Origin: Collimonas humicola
GTDB taxonomy: Bacteria > Pseudomonadota > Gammaproteobacteria > Burkholderiales > Burkholderiaceae_D
Direction of reading: 5' to 3'
Assembly (NCBI RefSeq): GCF_018304945.1
Contig: NZ_JAGQEE010000001.1
Location: forward strand, 682,001 to 746,000
Length of the DNA: 64,000 bases
A program made the position numbers and the translations under genes. Positions 9,469-17,666 of this stretch are shown here, piece after piece. Numbering within the stretch: position 1 is the stretch's first letter; each line of letters opens with the position of its first letter. Below the pieces are notes generated by a model. It was not told the origin of the DNA and did no database searches. It was given only the letters and a program-made list of their open reading frames with translations.

Positions 9469-9918
9469 ATGAATGAACAAAACGATCCGGATATCGCCCA
9501 CGCATCCGCCATGGCAGGAGAGCTGCGGGTAGTGCTCGGCCGCCTCAGCCGGCGGCTGCGCGAACAGGCCCATGCGGGGGATTTCACCGGTTCGCAAAAG
9601 TCGGTGCTGATCCGGCTCGAGCGCGACGGCCCGGCGACTGTCACTGGCCTGGCCAAGGCGGAAGGCGTACGGCCGCAATCGATGGGCGCCACCATCGCGG
9701 TGCTTGAGGCTGCCGGGCTGGTGGCCGGTGCGGCGGATCCGGCCGATGGCCGGCAAACCATTTTGTCGCTGACGGACGCCTGCCGGGAAATGATACGGGC
9801 CAGCCGGGCGGCAAGGGAAGACTGGCTGTTGCGCGCGATCCGGACCAGGTTCGCGGCAGACGAGCTGGACCAGCTGGCGGCCAGCGTCGAACTGTTGAAA
9901 CGCCTGGCCGACGCCTGA
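9469..9918 (+). CDS. MarR-family transcriptional regulator
   Basis: A 149-residue winged-helix regulator. The DNA-binding region reads LTGSQKSVLIRLERDGPATVTGLAKAEGVRPQSMGATIAVLEAAGLV in sense, with the wing at DPADGRQTILSLTDACREMI, which is the classic MarR layout. A palindrome just upstream is a likely autoregulatory operator. An isochorismatase-like gene and an MFS exporter follow on the same strand at short distance and are the natural regulon. The ligand is unknown. Confidence 0.88.
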   Translation: MNEQNDPDIAHASAMAGELRVVLGRLSRRLREQAHAGDFTGSQKSVLIRLERDGPATVTGLAKAEGVRPQSMGATIAVLEAAGLVAGAADPADGRQTILSLTDACREMIRASRAAREDWLLRAIRTRFAADELDQLAASVELLKRLADA

Positions 9919-9966
9919 ACCATCCTGCGCCGTGCGGCGCTTAACCTGAATAACAGAAAGCATTCC

Positions 9967-10530
9967 ATGACCGTAAGCACGCTGGATCCGAACACCGCAC
10001 TAGTCGTCATCGATCTGCAAAAAGGCATCGTCGCTTATCCGACCGTACACCCGGCCGGCCAGGTGGTGCAGCACGCTGCAGCGCTGGCTGAAGCCTTCCG
10101 CCGGCATGGCTTGCCGGTGGTGCTGGTCAACGTTACCGGCGGCGCGCCGGGGCGGGCGGAACAGGCGCGCAAGCTCGATGCGCTGCCGGCCGGCTGGACC
10201 GACCTGGTGCCGGAACTGAAGCAGCAGCCGCAAGACCATCTGGTCAGCAAACGCACCTGGGGCGCATTTACCGGCACCGGGCTCGATGCGTACCTGAAAA
10301 AACTGGGCGTCACGCAGCTGGTGCTGGCCGGCGTTTCCACCAGCATCGGCGTCGAGTCGACCGCGCGCCAGGCGTACGAACTTGGCTTCAACGTCGCGCT
10401 GGCGCTGGACGCCATGACCGACACCAGCGCCGAGGCGCACGACAACAGCGTCGCCCGGATCTTCCCGCGCCTGGGCGAGACCGGCAGCAGCCAGCAGATC
10501 ATCGCTCTGCTGGATAGCCGCCTGCCATGA
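9967..10530 (+). CDS. Isochorismatase-like hydrolase lacking the cysteine nucleophile
   Basis: A 187-residue alpha/beta protein of the isochorismatase-like family. Asp16 (VVIDLQKG) and Lys95 (VSKRTWGAF) of the usual triad are present, but the motif that normally reads TSICVEST is TSIGVEST, with glycine at 128 in place of the catalytic cysteine. True isochorismatases such as EntB and PhzD also lack the cysteine, so this is not necessarily a dead enzyme; it argues against an amidase/nicotinamidase role. It lies between marR and an MFS exporter gene, suggesting a small detoxification or export unit. Confidence 0.85.
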   Translation: MTVSTLDPNTALVVIDLQKGIVAYPTVHPAGQVVQHAAALAEAFRRHGLPVVLVNVTGGAPGRAEQARKLDALPAGWTDLVPELKQQPQDHLVSKRTWGAFTGTGLDAYLKKLGVTQLVLAGVSTSIGVESTARQAYELGFNVALALDAMTDTSAEAHDNSVARIFPRLGETGSSQQIIALLDSRLP

Positions 10531-10534
10531 ACAT

Positions 10535-10556
10535 GCCTGCCATCCGGATGGCAGGC
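10535..10556. repeat. 22-bp perfect palindrome
   Basis: GCCTGCCATCC followed directly by its reverse complement, between the isochorismatase-like stop and the MFS start. As RNA it would form an 11-bp stem with almost no loop; as DNA it could be an operator. It overlaps the likely ribosome-site region of the MFS gene and may influence its translation. Confidence 0.4.
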
Positions 10557-10567
10557 GGGAGCGCGCT

Positions 10568-11839
10568 GTGCTGACGGGTACTTTCCGCTCGCTGAACAAT
10601 TTCAATTACCGGCTATGGGCCGGCGGCGCGCTGGTGTCGAACGTCGGCACCTGGATGCAGCGCACCGCTCAGGACTGGATTGTCCTGACCCAGCTGACCC
10701 ACAATAACGCGACTGCCGTCGGCATAGTCATGGCGCTGCAGTTCGGGCCGCAGGCGCTGCTGCTGCCGCTGACCGGCTATGCAGCAGATCATTTCGACCG
10801 CCGCAAGCTGCTGATCGTCACCCAGGCGGCGATGGGAGCGCTGGCGCTGGGACTGGGGATTCTTACCGTGGCCGGCGTGGTGCAACTGTGGCAGGTCTAT
10901 CTGTTTGCCTTGCTGCTTGGCTGTGTCACTGCGTTCGATGCGCCGGCGCGCCAGACTTTCGTTTCGGAACTGGTGGAGGAACACGAGCTGTCGAATGCGG
11001 TGGCGTTGAATTCGACCTCCTTCAATGCCGCGCGCATGATCGGACCGGCCATCGCCGGCGTCCTTATCGCGGTGGTCGGCGCCGGCTGGGTATTCCTGCT
11101 CAACGCCGCTTCGTTCGCGGCGGTGCTGGCCTCGCTCAGCCTGCTGCGGCTTGATGAGCTGCATCTGCGCGCTCGCGCTGCCCCTGCACGCGGCAGCCTG
11201 GCGGCGGGTTTCCGTTACATATGGAGGCGGCCCGACCTGAAAGCCATCCTGCTGATGTTTTTCCTGATCGGCACCTTCGGACTGAATTTTCCCATCTTCA
11301 TTTCAACCATGTCGGTCAGCGTCTTCCACGCCGGCGCACACCAGTATGGCTTCCTGTCCTCGATCATGGCGCTTGGATCGGTGACCGGCGCGCTGCTTGC
11401 CGCGCGCCGCGAGAAACCGCGCATGACCTGGCTGCTGACGGGCGCCGGCGTCTTCGGCGGCGGCCTGGTGCTGGCGGCGCTGATGCCGGGCTACGGGCTG
11501 TTTGCGATCGCGCTGGTGCTGATCGGCGTCGCTGCCCAGACATTCACCACTACGGCGAACAGCATGGTGCAGCTCTCGACCGAGCCCGCCATGCGCGGCC
11601 GGGTGATGGCGATCCTGCTGGCGCTGGCCCTGGGCGGCACGCCGCTCGGCGCGCCGGTGGTCGGCTGGGTCGCAGACACCTTCGGCCCGCGCTGGGCAAT
11701 GGGCGTCGGCGCCGCTTCCGGCTTCGCGGCAGCGTGGGTCGGGATTCATTACCTGATGAAGTATCGCCAGCTGCGTGTGCGCATGGTCGGCGGCAAGCTG
11801 CGTTTCAGCCTTGGCCGTGCATTTCCCGAGGCCAAGTGA
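10568..11839 (+). CDS. MFS transporter, MFS_3 / EntS-like exporter
   Basis: A 423-residue inner-membrane protein with about twelve hydrophobic segments. The N-terminus (FRSLNNFNYRLWAGGALVSNVGTWMQRTAQDW) and the loop after helix 2 (GYAADHFDRRKLLI) are typical of the MFS_3 group that includes the enterobactin exporter EntS. The start is a GTG at 10568 preceded by GGGAG. It follows the isochorismatase-like gene by about 40 bp with a palindrome between. The substrate is unknown; the MarR context suggests efflux of a small aromatic or toxic compound. Confidence 0.88.
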   Translation: MLTGTFRSLNNFNYRLWAGGALVSNVGTWMQRTAQDWIVLTQLTHNNATAVGIVMALQFGPQALLLPLTGYAADHFDRRKLLIVTQAAMGALALGLGILTVAGVVQLWQVYLFALLLGCVTAFDAPARQTFVSELVEEHELSNAVALNSTSFNAARMIGPAIAGVLIAVVGAGWVFLLNAASFAAVLASLSLLRLDELHLRARAAPARGSLAAGFRYIWRRPDLKAILLMFFLIGTFGLNFPIFISTMSVSVFHAGAHQYGFLSSIMALGSVTGALLAARREKPRMTWLLTGAGVFGGGLVLAALMPGYGLFAIALVLIGVAAQTFTTTANSMVQLSTEPAMRGRVMAILLALALGGTPLGAPVVGWVADTFGPRWAMGVGAASGFAAAWVGIHYLMKYRQLRVRMVGGKLRFSLGRAFPEAK

Positions 11840-11861
11840 AAAGGTCTTGATCGGCCGGCGC

Positions 11862-12194
11862 TCAGGCCAGGGTGCCGCGACGCAGGCGGCTTACCCAGTC
11901 CAGCAGCGCCTCCGGATCGTCTTCCATCGCGGCCGGCACCTGATAGTAGCTGGCGACCGTCACCGTCTTGGCCTTGGTCGCGTAGCGAAACGGCTCGCAA
12001 CCCAGCTTTTCGAAGACCGGCCGGCTCCTGTCGTCTACCCGCAGGTAGAGCGTGCCCTTGATGACGAATCCGAACTGCAGCTGGTTGATGCTTAGCCCGG
12101 CGCCGCCGAAAAAACGCGATACCGTAATCTCCCCGAGAGGGGCCAGGTAATCCGCCAGTTCAAGGGCCCTGGCGCGTGCTGTGTCTGTGCTCAT
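11862..12194 (-). CDS. TfoX N-terminal domain protein
   Basis: A 110-residue protein that consists of the TfoX N-terminal domain alone: VSRFFGGAGLSINQLQFGFVIKGTLYLRVDD followed by FRYATKAKTVTVASYYQVPAAM and a helical end. In full-length TfoX/Sxy this domain is joined to a C-terminal helical domain and acts in competence; stand-alone copies are common in proteobacteria and their role is not known. It is convergent with the MFS gene, about 20 bp away. Confidence 0.82.
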   Translation of the reverse strand: MSTDTARARALELADYLAPLGEITVSRFFGGAGLSINQLQFGFVIKGTLYLRVDDRSRPVFEKLGCEPFRYATKAKTVTVASYYQVPAAMEDDPEALLDWVSRLRRGTLA

Positions 12195-12238
12195 GGTTGT
12201 CGGTCGCCGCTAGCTGTTTGCAAAAAAATAAGCAGAGT

Positions 12239-12367
12239 TTATTGCATATTGTCCTGTTTGGCAGCAGCGCTCCGGCTTGCGCCTGGCCGATAGCCGTCGT
12301 CCAGCGTTTTCAGGAACGCCGCAATGTCCTTGATTTCGGCGTCGTCCAAGCGCAACGGCGAACAGCA
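12239..12367 (-). pseudogene. C-terminal remnant of a cytochrome c protein
   Basis: On the minus strand, one frame ending at TAA 12239-12241 reads PLRLDDAEIKDIAAFLKTL then DDGYRPG, the characteristic last helix of class I and diheme cytochrome c domains. No haem-binding CxxCH and no upstream part are present: the frame ends near 12367, where the AhpD-like gene's 3' end begins. The rest of the gene appears to have been deleted. Confidence 0.55.
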
Positions 12368-12382
12368 CAGGCAAGCTGGCTG

Positions 12383-12823
12383 TCAGGCTGCCGGCATCTT
12401 GCGGAAGCCGACTGCCAGCCGGTTCCAGCTGTTGATCGTGTTGATCGCCAGGGTCAGGTTGACCATTTCGGTGTCGTTGAACTGGGCACGCAGCAGCGCG
12501 TAGTCGGCGTCCGGTGCATGGGTCTGGGCGATCAGCGTCACGGCTTCGGTCCAGGCCAGGGCGGCGCGTTCGCGGTCGCTGAAGAAGGGCGCTTCGCGCC
12601 AGGCGGTGACGGCGTACAGACGGCGTTCGGTTTCGCCGGCCTTGCGGGCATCGGCGGTGTGCATGTCGATGCAAAAGGCGCAGCCGTTGAGCTGCGATGC
12701 GCGCAGCTTGACCAGCTCCAGCAGCGACGGTTCGAGGCCCAGCTTGTTGACGGCGCCTTCCAGCGCGATCATGGCTTTCATCACTTCCGGCGAGGCCGTG
12801 TAGAAATCGATACGTGCTTCCAA
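12383..12823 (-). CDS. AhpD-like carboxymuconolactone decarboxylase family protein
   Basis: A 146-residue all-helical protein with the CxxC motif of the AhpD group, in SQLNGCAFCIDMHTADARKAG, a probable thiol peroxidase or disulfide reductase centre. The start is a TTG at 12823 preceded by AGGAG, which fits better than internal codons. It is divergent from a MocR-type regulator at 13030, which is the usual arrangement in proteobacteria and suggests the regulator controls it. Its 3' end abuts a cytochrome c remnant. Confidence 0.85.
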   Translation of the reverse strand: MEARIDFYTASPEVMKAMIALEGAVNKLGLEPSLLELVKLRASQLNGCAFCIDMHTADARKAGETERRLYAVTAWREAPFFSDRERAALAWTEAVTLIAQTHAPDADYALLRAQFNDTEMVNLTLAINTINSWNRLAVGFRKMPAA

Positions 12824-13029
12824 GATATTCTCCTATATTTGCTTGGTGGGTAAGAGACTGCATGATAGGGGAGCCAAAGACATCCGCGGATAACCAATTC
12901 CGCTAAAAAACAGGAGGCCACTGGGCGCGTTTGCACTGGCTGCACGGACATGCTAAAACGCTGGGTTGCCTGGGTTGCATCCAGCACAGCGGGTTCTTGC
13001 CTGTTTTATCTATCGTATGTGGAGCGCTT

Positions 13030-14460
13030 ATGGAGTTGCATGTCGTCATCGACGGCGATAAGGACCTGGCGGGGCAGGTCTATCGGCAGATCAGGGAAGC
13101 GATCCGGTCCGGACGCCTGGCGGCCGGCGAACAGGTGCCGCCTTCGCGGCTGCTGGCGCAGCAGCTGCGGGTGTCGCGCAAGACCGTGTCGGAAGCCTAC
13201 GCCCGCCTGACCGTCGACCAGCTTCTGGTGGGGAAGGTCGGCAGCGGCACTTTTGTCAACGCGACAATGCAGCCGCGTCCGCGCCAGTTTGCCGGCAAGG
13301 ACCTGGCCGGCGGCGCCACCCTGAAAACCTGGCTGGGGCGTTCCATTCCCTTGCCGGCGCCCGGGCCGGACCGCCGCTCAGGCTATGATTTTGTCGGCGG
13401 CGGCACTAAAAGCCATTTCCCGATCAGCGAATGGCGCCAGTGCGTGCTGCACGGCTTGCGCAAGAGCCAGGCCGACCGCGGCTTCTACTCCTATCCGGAA
13501 GGCTTGCCGGTATTGCGCGAGGCCATCGCCCGCCATACCTCGTTTGCCCGCGGCGTGCGCTGCGTGCCGGCGGATGTGCTGGTCACTAATGGCGCCCAGC
13601 AGGCCATCGACCTGATCGCCCGCGTCCTGCTTGAGCCGGGCTGCACCGTGGCTGTCGAAGATCCGGGCTATCCGTCGGCGCGCATCGCCTTCACCAGCCA
13701 GGGCGCCCGCATTGCCTGCATTCCGGTGGATGCCGAAGGCATGATGGTGGACCAGATCCCTGAGCAGACGCGCCTGATCTATGTCACGCCCGCGCACCAG
13801 TTCCCGCTTGGCATGCCGATGAGCCTGGCGCGCCGCCAGGCGCTGCTGAAGCGCGCCGGCGGATTGGGCGCGATCATCATCGAAGACGACTACGACAGCG
13901 AGTTCCGCTACCAAGGGCGGCCCACCGATTCCCTGCAAAGCATGGATACGGAAGGGCTGGTCGCCTTTGTCGGCACTTTTTCCAAGGTCATGCAGCCGGA
14001 GCTGCGCATCGGCTACCTGATTGCGCCGCCCGCCATCCGCGAGGCGGTGGCCATCGCCAAGCACCTCTCTGACTGGCATGCGCCCACCATGATGCAATGG
14101 GCGCTGGCCAAGTTCATCGACGACGGCTATCTGCAAAAGCACATCCGGCGCTGCCATGCGATCTACGGCAGCCGCCGCGAGCAGATGCTGGCGCGCTTTG
14201 CCGGCGACCTGGCGCCCTGGCTGCAGCCGATCGCCGCCACCGCCGGCTTCCATATGACTGCGCTGACCAAGCGCGAGATCGATCTTCCATTGCTGCTCAA
14301 GCTGGCGCGGCGGGTCGACGTCGGCCTGTATCCGATCGACGTCTTTTATCACGCGCAGCCGCCGCTGCAGGGCCTGTTCTTTGGCTATGGCGCGATTGAA
14401 ACCCTGGATATCGCGCCGGCGCTGGACCGCGTCAAAGCGATTTTGAGCGAGATCGCCTGA
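13030..14460 (+). CDS. MocR/PdxR-type regulator (GntR HTH with aminotransferase domain)
   Basis: A 476-residue protein with an N-terminal GntR winged helix (QVYRQIREAIRSGRLAAGEQVPPSR, then LRVSRKTVSEAYARL) joined by a linker to a fold-type I aminotransferase-like domain. PLP-binding features are YDSEFRY and the lysine in VGTFSKVMQPELRIGYL. The ATG at 13030 has GGAG five bases upstream; a longer frame from 12931 has no such site. The effector is probably PLP or an amino-acid adduct. The divergent AhpD-like gene is the best target candidate. A second MocR protein is at 37715-39199. Confidence 0.88.
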   Translation: MELHVVIDGDKDLAGQVYRQIREAIRSGRLAAGEQVPPSRLLAQQLRVSRKTVSEAYARLTVDQLLVGKVGSGTFVNATMQPRPRQFAGKDLAGGATLKTWLGRSIPLPAPGPDRRSGYDFVGGGTKSHFPISEWRQCVLHGLRKSQADRGFYSYPEGLPVLREAIARHTSFARGVRCVPADVLVTNGAQQAIDLIARVLLEPGCTVAVEDPGYPSARIAFTSQGARIACIPVDAEGMMVDQIPEQTRLIYVTPAHQFPLGMPMSLARRQALLKRAGGLGAIIIEDDYDSEFRYQGRPTDSLQSMDTEGLVAFVGTFSKVMQPELRIGYLIAPPAIREAVAIAKHLSDWHAPTMMQWALAKFIDDGYLQKHIRRCHAIYGSRREQMLARFAGDLAPWLQPIAATAGFHMTALTKREIDLPLLLKLARRVDVGLYPIDVFYHAQPPLQGLFFGYGAIETLDIAPALDRVKAILSEIA

Positions 14461-14577
14461 CGCCGCGATGGCCCTTTTTGCGGTTTCGTCGGGCATATCC
14501 TGTAAGCGCTATACAATAGCCCGCGCAGGCAGGCCATGCGGGTCAATATTCACGACGGAAATATCTGGGAGAAATTC

Positions 14578-16260
14578 ATGGGTAGTCTTCATCGGCGATT
14601 GAAACTGGCGGTCCTCAGTACATGCATGGCAGCGCTGCTGGCCGGCTGCGGCGGCGGCAGTGATTCCGGCGGCGGCAATGCCGCAGCCAACGCGGCGGTG
14701 GATCAGCCATATACCGATCCGGTGGCCTATTCAGTCAATCCGAAAGATTCCTTGCCCAGCGCCAGCGAAAATGCCGCCGTTGCGCACCATACCCTTGCCC
14801 TGGCAGGCAGCAATATTGCCTATACGACCACGACCGGGCACTTGACTGCCAGCGACGCCCGAGGCAATCCGGAGGCCTCGTTTTTCTATGTTGCCTACAC
14901 AGCGGACGGCCAGGACCCCAAGACCCGGCCTGTGACATTTTTTTATAACGGCGGACCGGGCAGCCCGGCGATCTACCTGCGGCTGGGCTCGTTCGCCCCG
15001 ACCCGCGTCGATACTGCCGATCCGCTAGGGACCGGCTATCCGAACTTTTCGGTGGTCGACAACCAGGAGAGCCTGATCGACACTACCGACCTGGTGTTCA
15101 TCGATCCGCCCGGCACCGGCTATTCCGAAGCGATCGCGCCCAACACCAACGCCACGTTCTGGGGCGTGGACCAGGATGCCGGCGTGATGCGGGACTTTAT
15201 CCAGCGCTATATCACGGCCAACCAGCGTTCGGCGTCGCCCATCTACCTGTATGGCGAGTCGTACGGCACGCCGCGCACGGCAGTACTGTCGCATCTGCTG
15301 GAAAGCGCCGGCGTGCATCTGAGCGGGATCGTCCTCAATTCATCGATCCTTGATTACAACGACATGGGCCGCAACGGCGACCAGTACGCTTCATCCTTGC
15401 CGACTTTCGGCGCAGTGGCGGCGTATTACAACAAGGTGGCGCCGGCGCCGGCCAGCACGCCCGGCTACATGGCGACCATGCGCGGCGTCGTGCTGCAGCA
15501 GTATGCCTCCTTCACCGACGACGCCAATTACACCTATGGCGACCCGCCCAGCGCCAGCCAGGCACAATCGTTTGCGACCCTGGCCAGCCTGTCCGGCCTG
15601 GGCAATGAAGCGCTCAAGCTGTATTTCGGCACTGCCGTCGCCACCAACAGCAACAGCTACGGCGACCAGCTCAAGCCCGGTTTCCTGATCGGCTCCTATG
15701 ACGGCCGCGTCGCCGCCGCCAACGGCAGCGCCATGGCGCAGGGAGGCGATCCGTCCAGTTCGCTGGTGAGCAGTTTTTTCAATATACAGAGCCAGCAGGT
15801 GCTGCCCAACTACCTGAAGTACAGCGCGCCCAACACCAGCTATTCCTCAGGCCGGCCGCCAGGCTGGACCTGGGATTTCAGCCACGGCGGCAAGGCTTAT
15901 CCGGATACCATTCCCGACCTGGCCCAGGAGATTGCGCTGAACCCGAAAATCAAGATATTTTCAATAAACGGCTACCATGATTTCGTGACGCCTTTCTTTG
16001 CCACCGAAAAGGACCTGGGACGCCTGAAAACGCTCCCCAGCCTGCAGCAAAACCCGCCCAACATCCAGCTGACCCACTACAACGGTGGCCATATGACTTA
16101 CCTGGACAACGATTCGCGGCCGCTGATCAAGGCCGACCTGGCAAGTTTTTACAAAGGAACGCCGATTTCCGGCGCCATGGGCTTTGCCGATTTGCCGGAT
16201 CCGTGGCCGGACAACACCACGCCGGCCGCTGCCAGCTTGAAAGCCATAACGCTGCGCTAA
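14578..16260 (+). CDS. Secreted peptidase S10 (serine carboxypeptidase-like) lipoprotein
   Basis: A 560-residue lipoprotein: the signal peptide ends in the lipobox ALLAGC, then a Gly/Ser-rich spacer. The serine carboxypeptidase motifs are in order: FFYNGGPGSPAIYLRLG, the nucleophile Ser228 in YGESYGTPR, Asp468 in NGYHDFVTP and His505 in NGGHMTYLD. It should be anchored in the outer membrane and cut C-terminal residues from peptides outside the cell or in the periplasm. The ATG at 14578 has GGGAG upstream and starts the signal peptide exactly; an earlier in-frame start at 14536 would spoil it. Confidence 0.9.
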   Translation: MGSLHRRLKLAVLSTCMAALLAGCGGGSDSGGGNAAANAAVDQPYTDPVAYSVNPKDSLPSASENAAVAHHTLALAGSNIAYTTTTGHLTASDARGNPEASFFYVAYTADGQDPKTRPVTFFYNGGPGSPAIYLRLGSFAPTRVDTADPLGTGYPNFSVVDNQESLIDTTDLVFIDPPGTGYSEAIAPNTNATFWGVDQDAGVMRDFIQRYITANQRSASPIYLYGESYGTPRTAVLSHLLESAGVHLSGIVLNSSILDYNDMGRNGDQYASSLPTFGAVAAYYNKVAPAPASTPGYMATMRGVVLQQYASFTDDANYTYGDPPSASQAQSFATLASLSGLGNEALKLYFGTAVATNSNSYGDQLKPGFLIGSYDGRVAAANGSAMAQGGDPSSSLVSSFFNIQSQQVLPNYLKYSAPNTSYSSGRPPGWTWDFSHGGKAYPDTIPDLAQEIALNPKIKIFSINGYHDFVTPFFATEKDLGRLKTLPSLQQNPPNIQLTHYNGGHMTYLDNDSRPLIKADLASFYKGTPISGAMGFADLPDPWPDNTTPAAASLKAITLR

Positions 16261-16301
16261 AAGCGCCTATGATGAAATATGCGGATGAAAAGGAAGCGAG
16301 C

Positions 16302-16649
16302 ATGAAAAATTCTTGGCATTCAATCAGCGCGGTGCTGTGCGCCGCCGGCCTCAGCAGCGCCATGAGCATCGCCCAGGCAGGCACGGAAGGACCGCTGCTG
16401 CCGCCGGGAGCGCCGTTGCCGGCGCCGACCCCGATCAGCAAAGGCGCCGATCTGCAGCAGCAGGTGGATCAGGGCCTGAAAGCGGATTTCGACGCCGCCG
16501 ATGTCGACAAGAAGGGCGTCTTGACCAAGGAGCAGGCGCAGAAAGCCGGGCTCGGTTTTGTCAGCAACAACTTCAGCAAGATCGATACCGCCAAGCGCGG
16601 CAAGGTGACCTTTGAGGACGTCAAGCGCTATATCCAGATGCAGAGATAG
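16302..16649 (+). CDS. Exported EF-hand domain protein
   Basis: A 115-residue protein with a Sec signal peptide (VLCAAGLSSAMSIAQAG) and a pair of EF-hand-like loops: DAADVDKKGVLTKEQAQKAG is a good calcium-loop match, and KIDTAKRGKVTFEDVKRY is a weaker second one. It probably binds calcium in the periplasm. The ATG at 16302 was chosen for AAGGAAG upstream; the longer frame overlaps the peptidase gene. It lies 41 bp after the S10 peptidase and is probably co-transcribed with it. Confidence 0.75.
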   Translation: MKNSWHSISAVLCAAGLSSAMSIAQAGTEGPLLPPGAPLPAPTPISKGADLQQQVDQGLKADFDAADVDKKGVLTKEQAQKAGLGFVSNNFSKIDTAKRGKVTFEDVKRYIQMQR

Positions 16650-16680
16650 GCGCGGCTGAAGGGAAAATTCAAGGCAAGGT

Positions 16681-17568
16681 TCAAGGCAAGGGCGCGCGCT
16701 CGTATTCCGGCGGCGCCCACAGATGCTTCAGGCGCTGCGCCAGGCTGCCCGGCTGCGCCACATCGCGCCACATCGCGATGAATTCGTGGAAATTGAGGGT
16801 CAGCGCATTGTGGCTGTGGACCTGGCGCTTGATGCCGTAATCCACGGCTTCCCGCTCTTCCACATAAGTTCCGAACAGGCGGTCGAAAACAATCAGCACG
16901 CCGCCGTAGTTCCTGTCGATATAGCAGTCGTTGCGGCCGTGATGGGCGCGGTGGTTGCTGGGGGTGTCGAACAGGTACTCCAGCACCGGATGCAGCTTGC
17001 CGACGCTTTCGGTGTGGATGAAGAACTGGTACACCAGGTCGCAGGCGTACAGGATGAACACCACCGCCGGATGCACGCCCAGCAGCACCAGGGGCATGAA
17101 AAACAGCCACCAGCCGGTGATCGGGTAGAGCATCGATTGCCGCATGGCGGTCGTCATGTTCATGTGCTCGCCGCTATGGTGCACCACGTGGGCGGTCCAG
17201 AACCAGCGTACGCGATGGCTGCTGCGATGGAACCAGTAATAGCAGAATTCGACGCCGAGGAAGATCGGCAGCAGGGTCCAGCCGTTGATCGGGATCGTAA
17301 AGAAACGGTGATGCCAGAACCAGAATATGGCGGCGCCGACGAACAGCACGTGCACCGCCAGTTCAAACAGCTGGTAGCTGCTGCCGAGGGTGAGGTTGGT
17401 GAGGATGTCTTTCCAATAGAACTGCTGGCGCGCGCCGCGCTTGCGCATGACCTGCCATTCGATGGCAAAGCCGACCAGGAACAAGGGCGTCATGCCGATC
17501 AGCACCACCTGTTTCCACTCTATATGAGAACCGAAAGTGCTCTCCATCCAGGCAATCAGATCCATCAT
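16681..17568 (-). CDS. Sterol desaturase / fatty acid hydroxylase family protein
   Basis: A 295-residue membrane diiron oxygenase. Several hydrophobic segments surround the histidine clusters of the family: HRSSHR, HVVHHSGEHMN and NHRAHHGRN. The reaction on a lipid (hydroxylation or desaturation) is inferred from the family; no substrate can be named. The start is taken at the ATG at 17568, with GGAG upstream; the frame opens with a GTG at 17583. It is divergent from an AraC-type regulator that probably controls it. Confidence 0.85.
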   Translation of the reverse strand: MMDLIAWMESTFGSHIEWKQVVLIGMTPLFLVGFAIEWQVMRKRGARQQFYWKDILTNLTLGSSYQLFELAVHVLFVGAAIFWFWHHRFFTIPINGWTLLPIFLGVEFCYYWFHRSSHRVRWFWTAHVVHHSGEHMNMTTAMRQSMLYPITGWWLFFMPLVLLGVHPAVVFILYACDLVYQFFIHTESVGKLHPVLEYLFDTPSNHRAHHGRNDCYIDRNYGGVLIVFDRLFGTYVEEREAVDYGIKRQVHSHNALTLNFHEFIAMWRDVAQPGSLAQRLKHLWAPPEYERAPLP

Positions 17569-17666
17569 GATGTACTGCTCCACGCGCGTAGTCGATGCGC
17601 TGGATTTTAGCGCCGGGCCAGCTTAAAGGCTTGACCGCGACAGACAATTATTTGACAATTCTCGCC

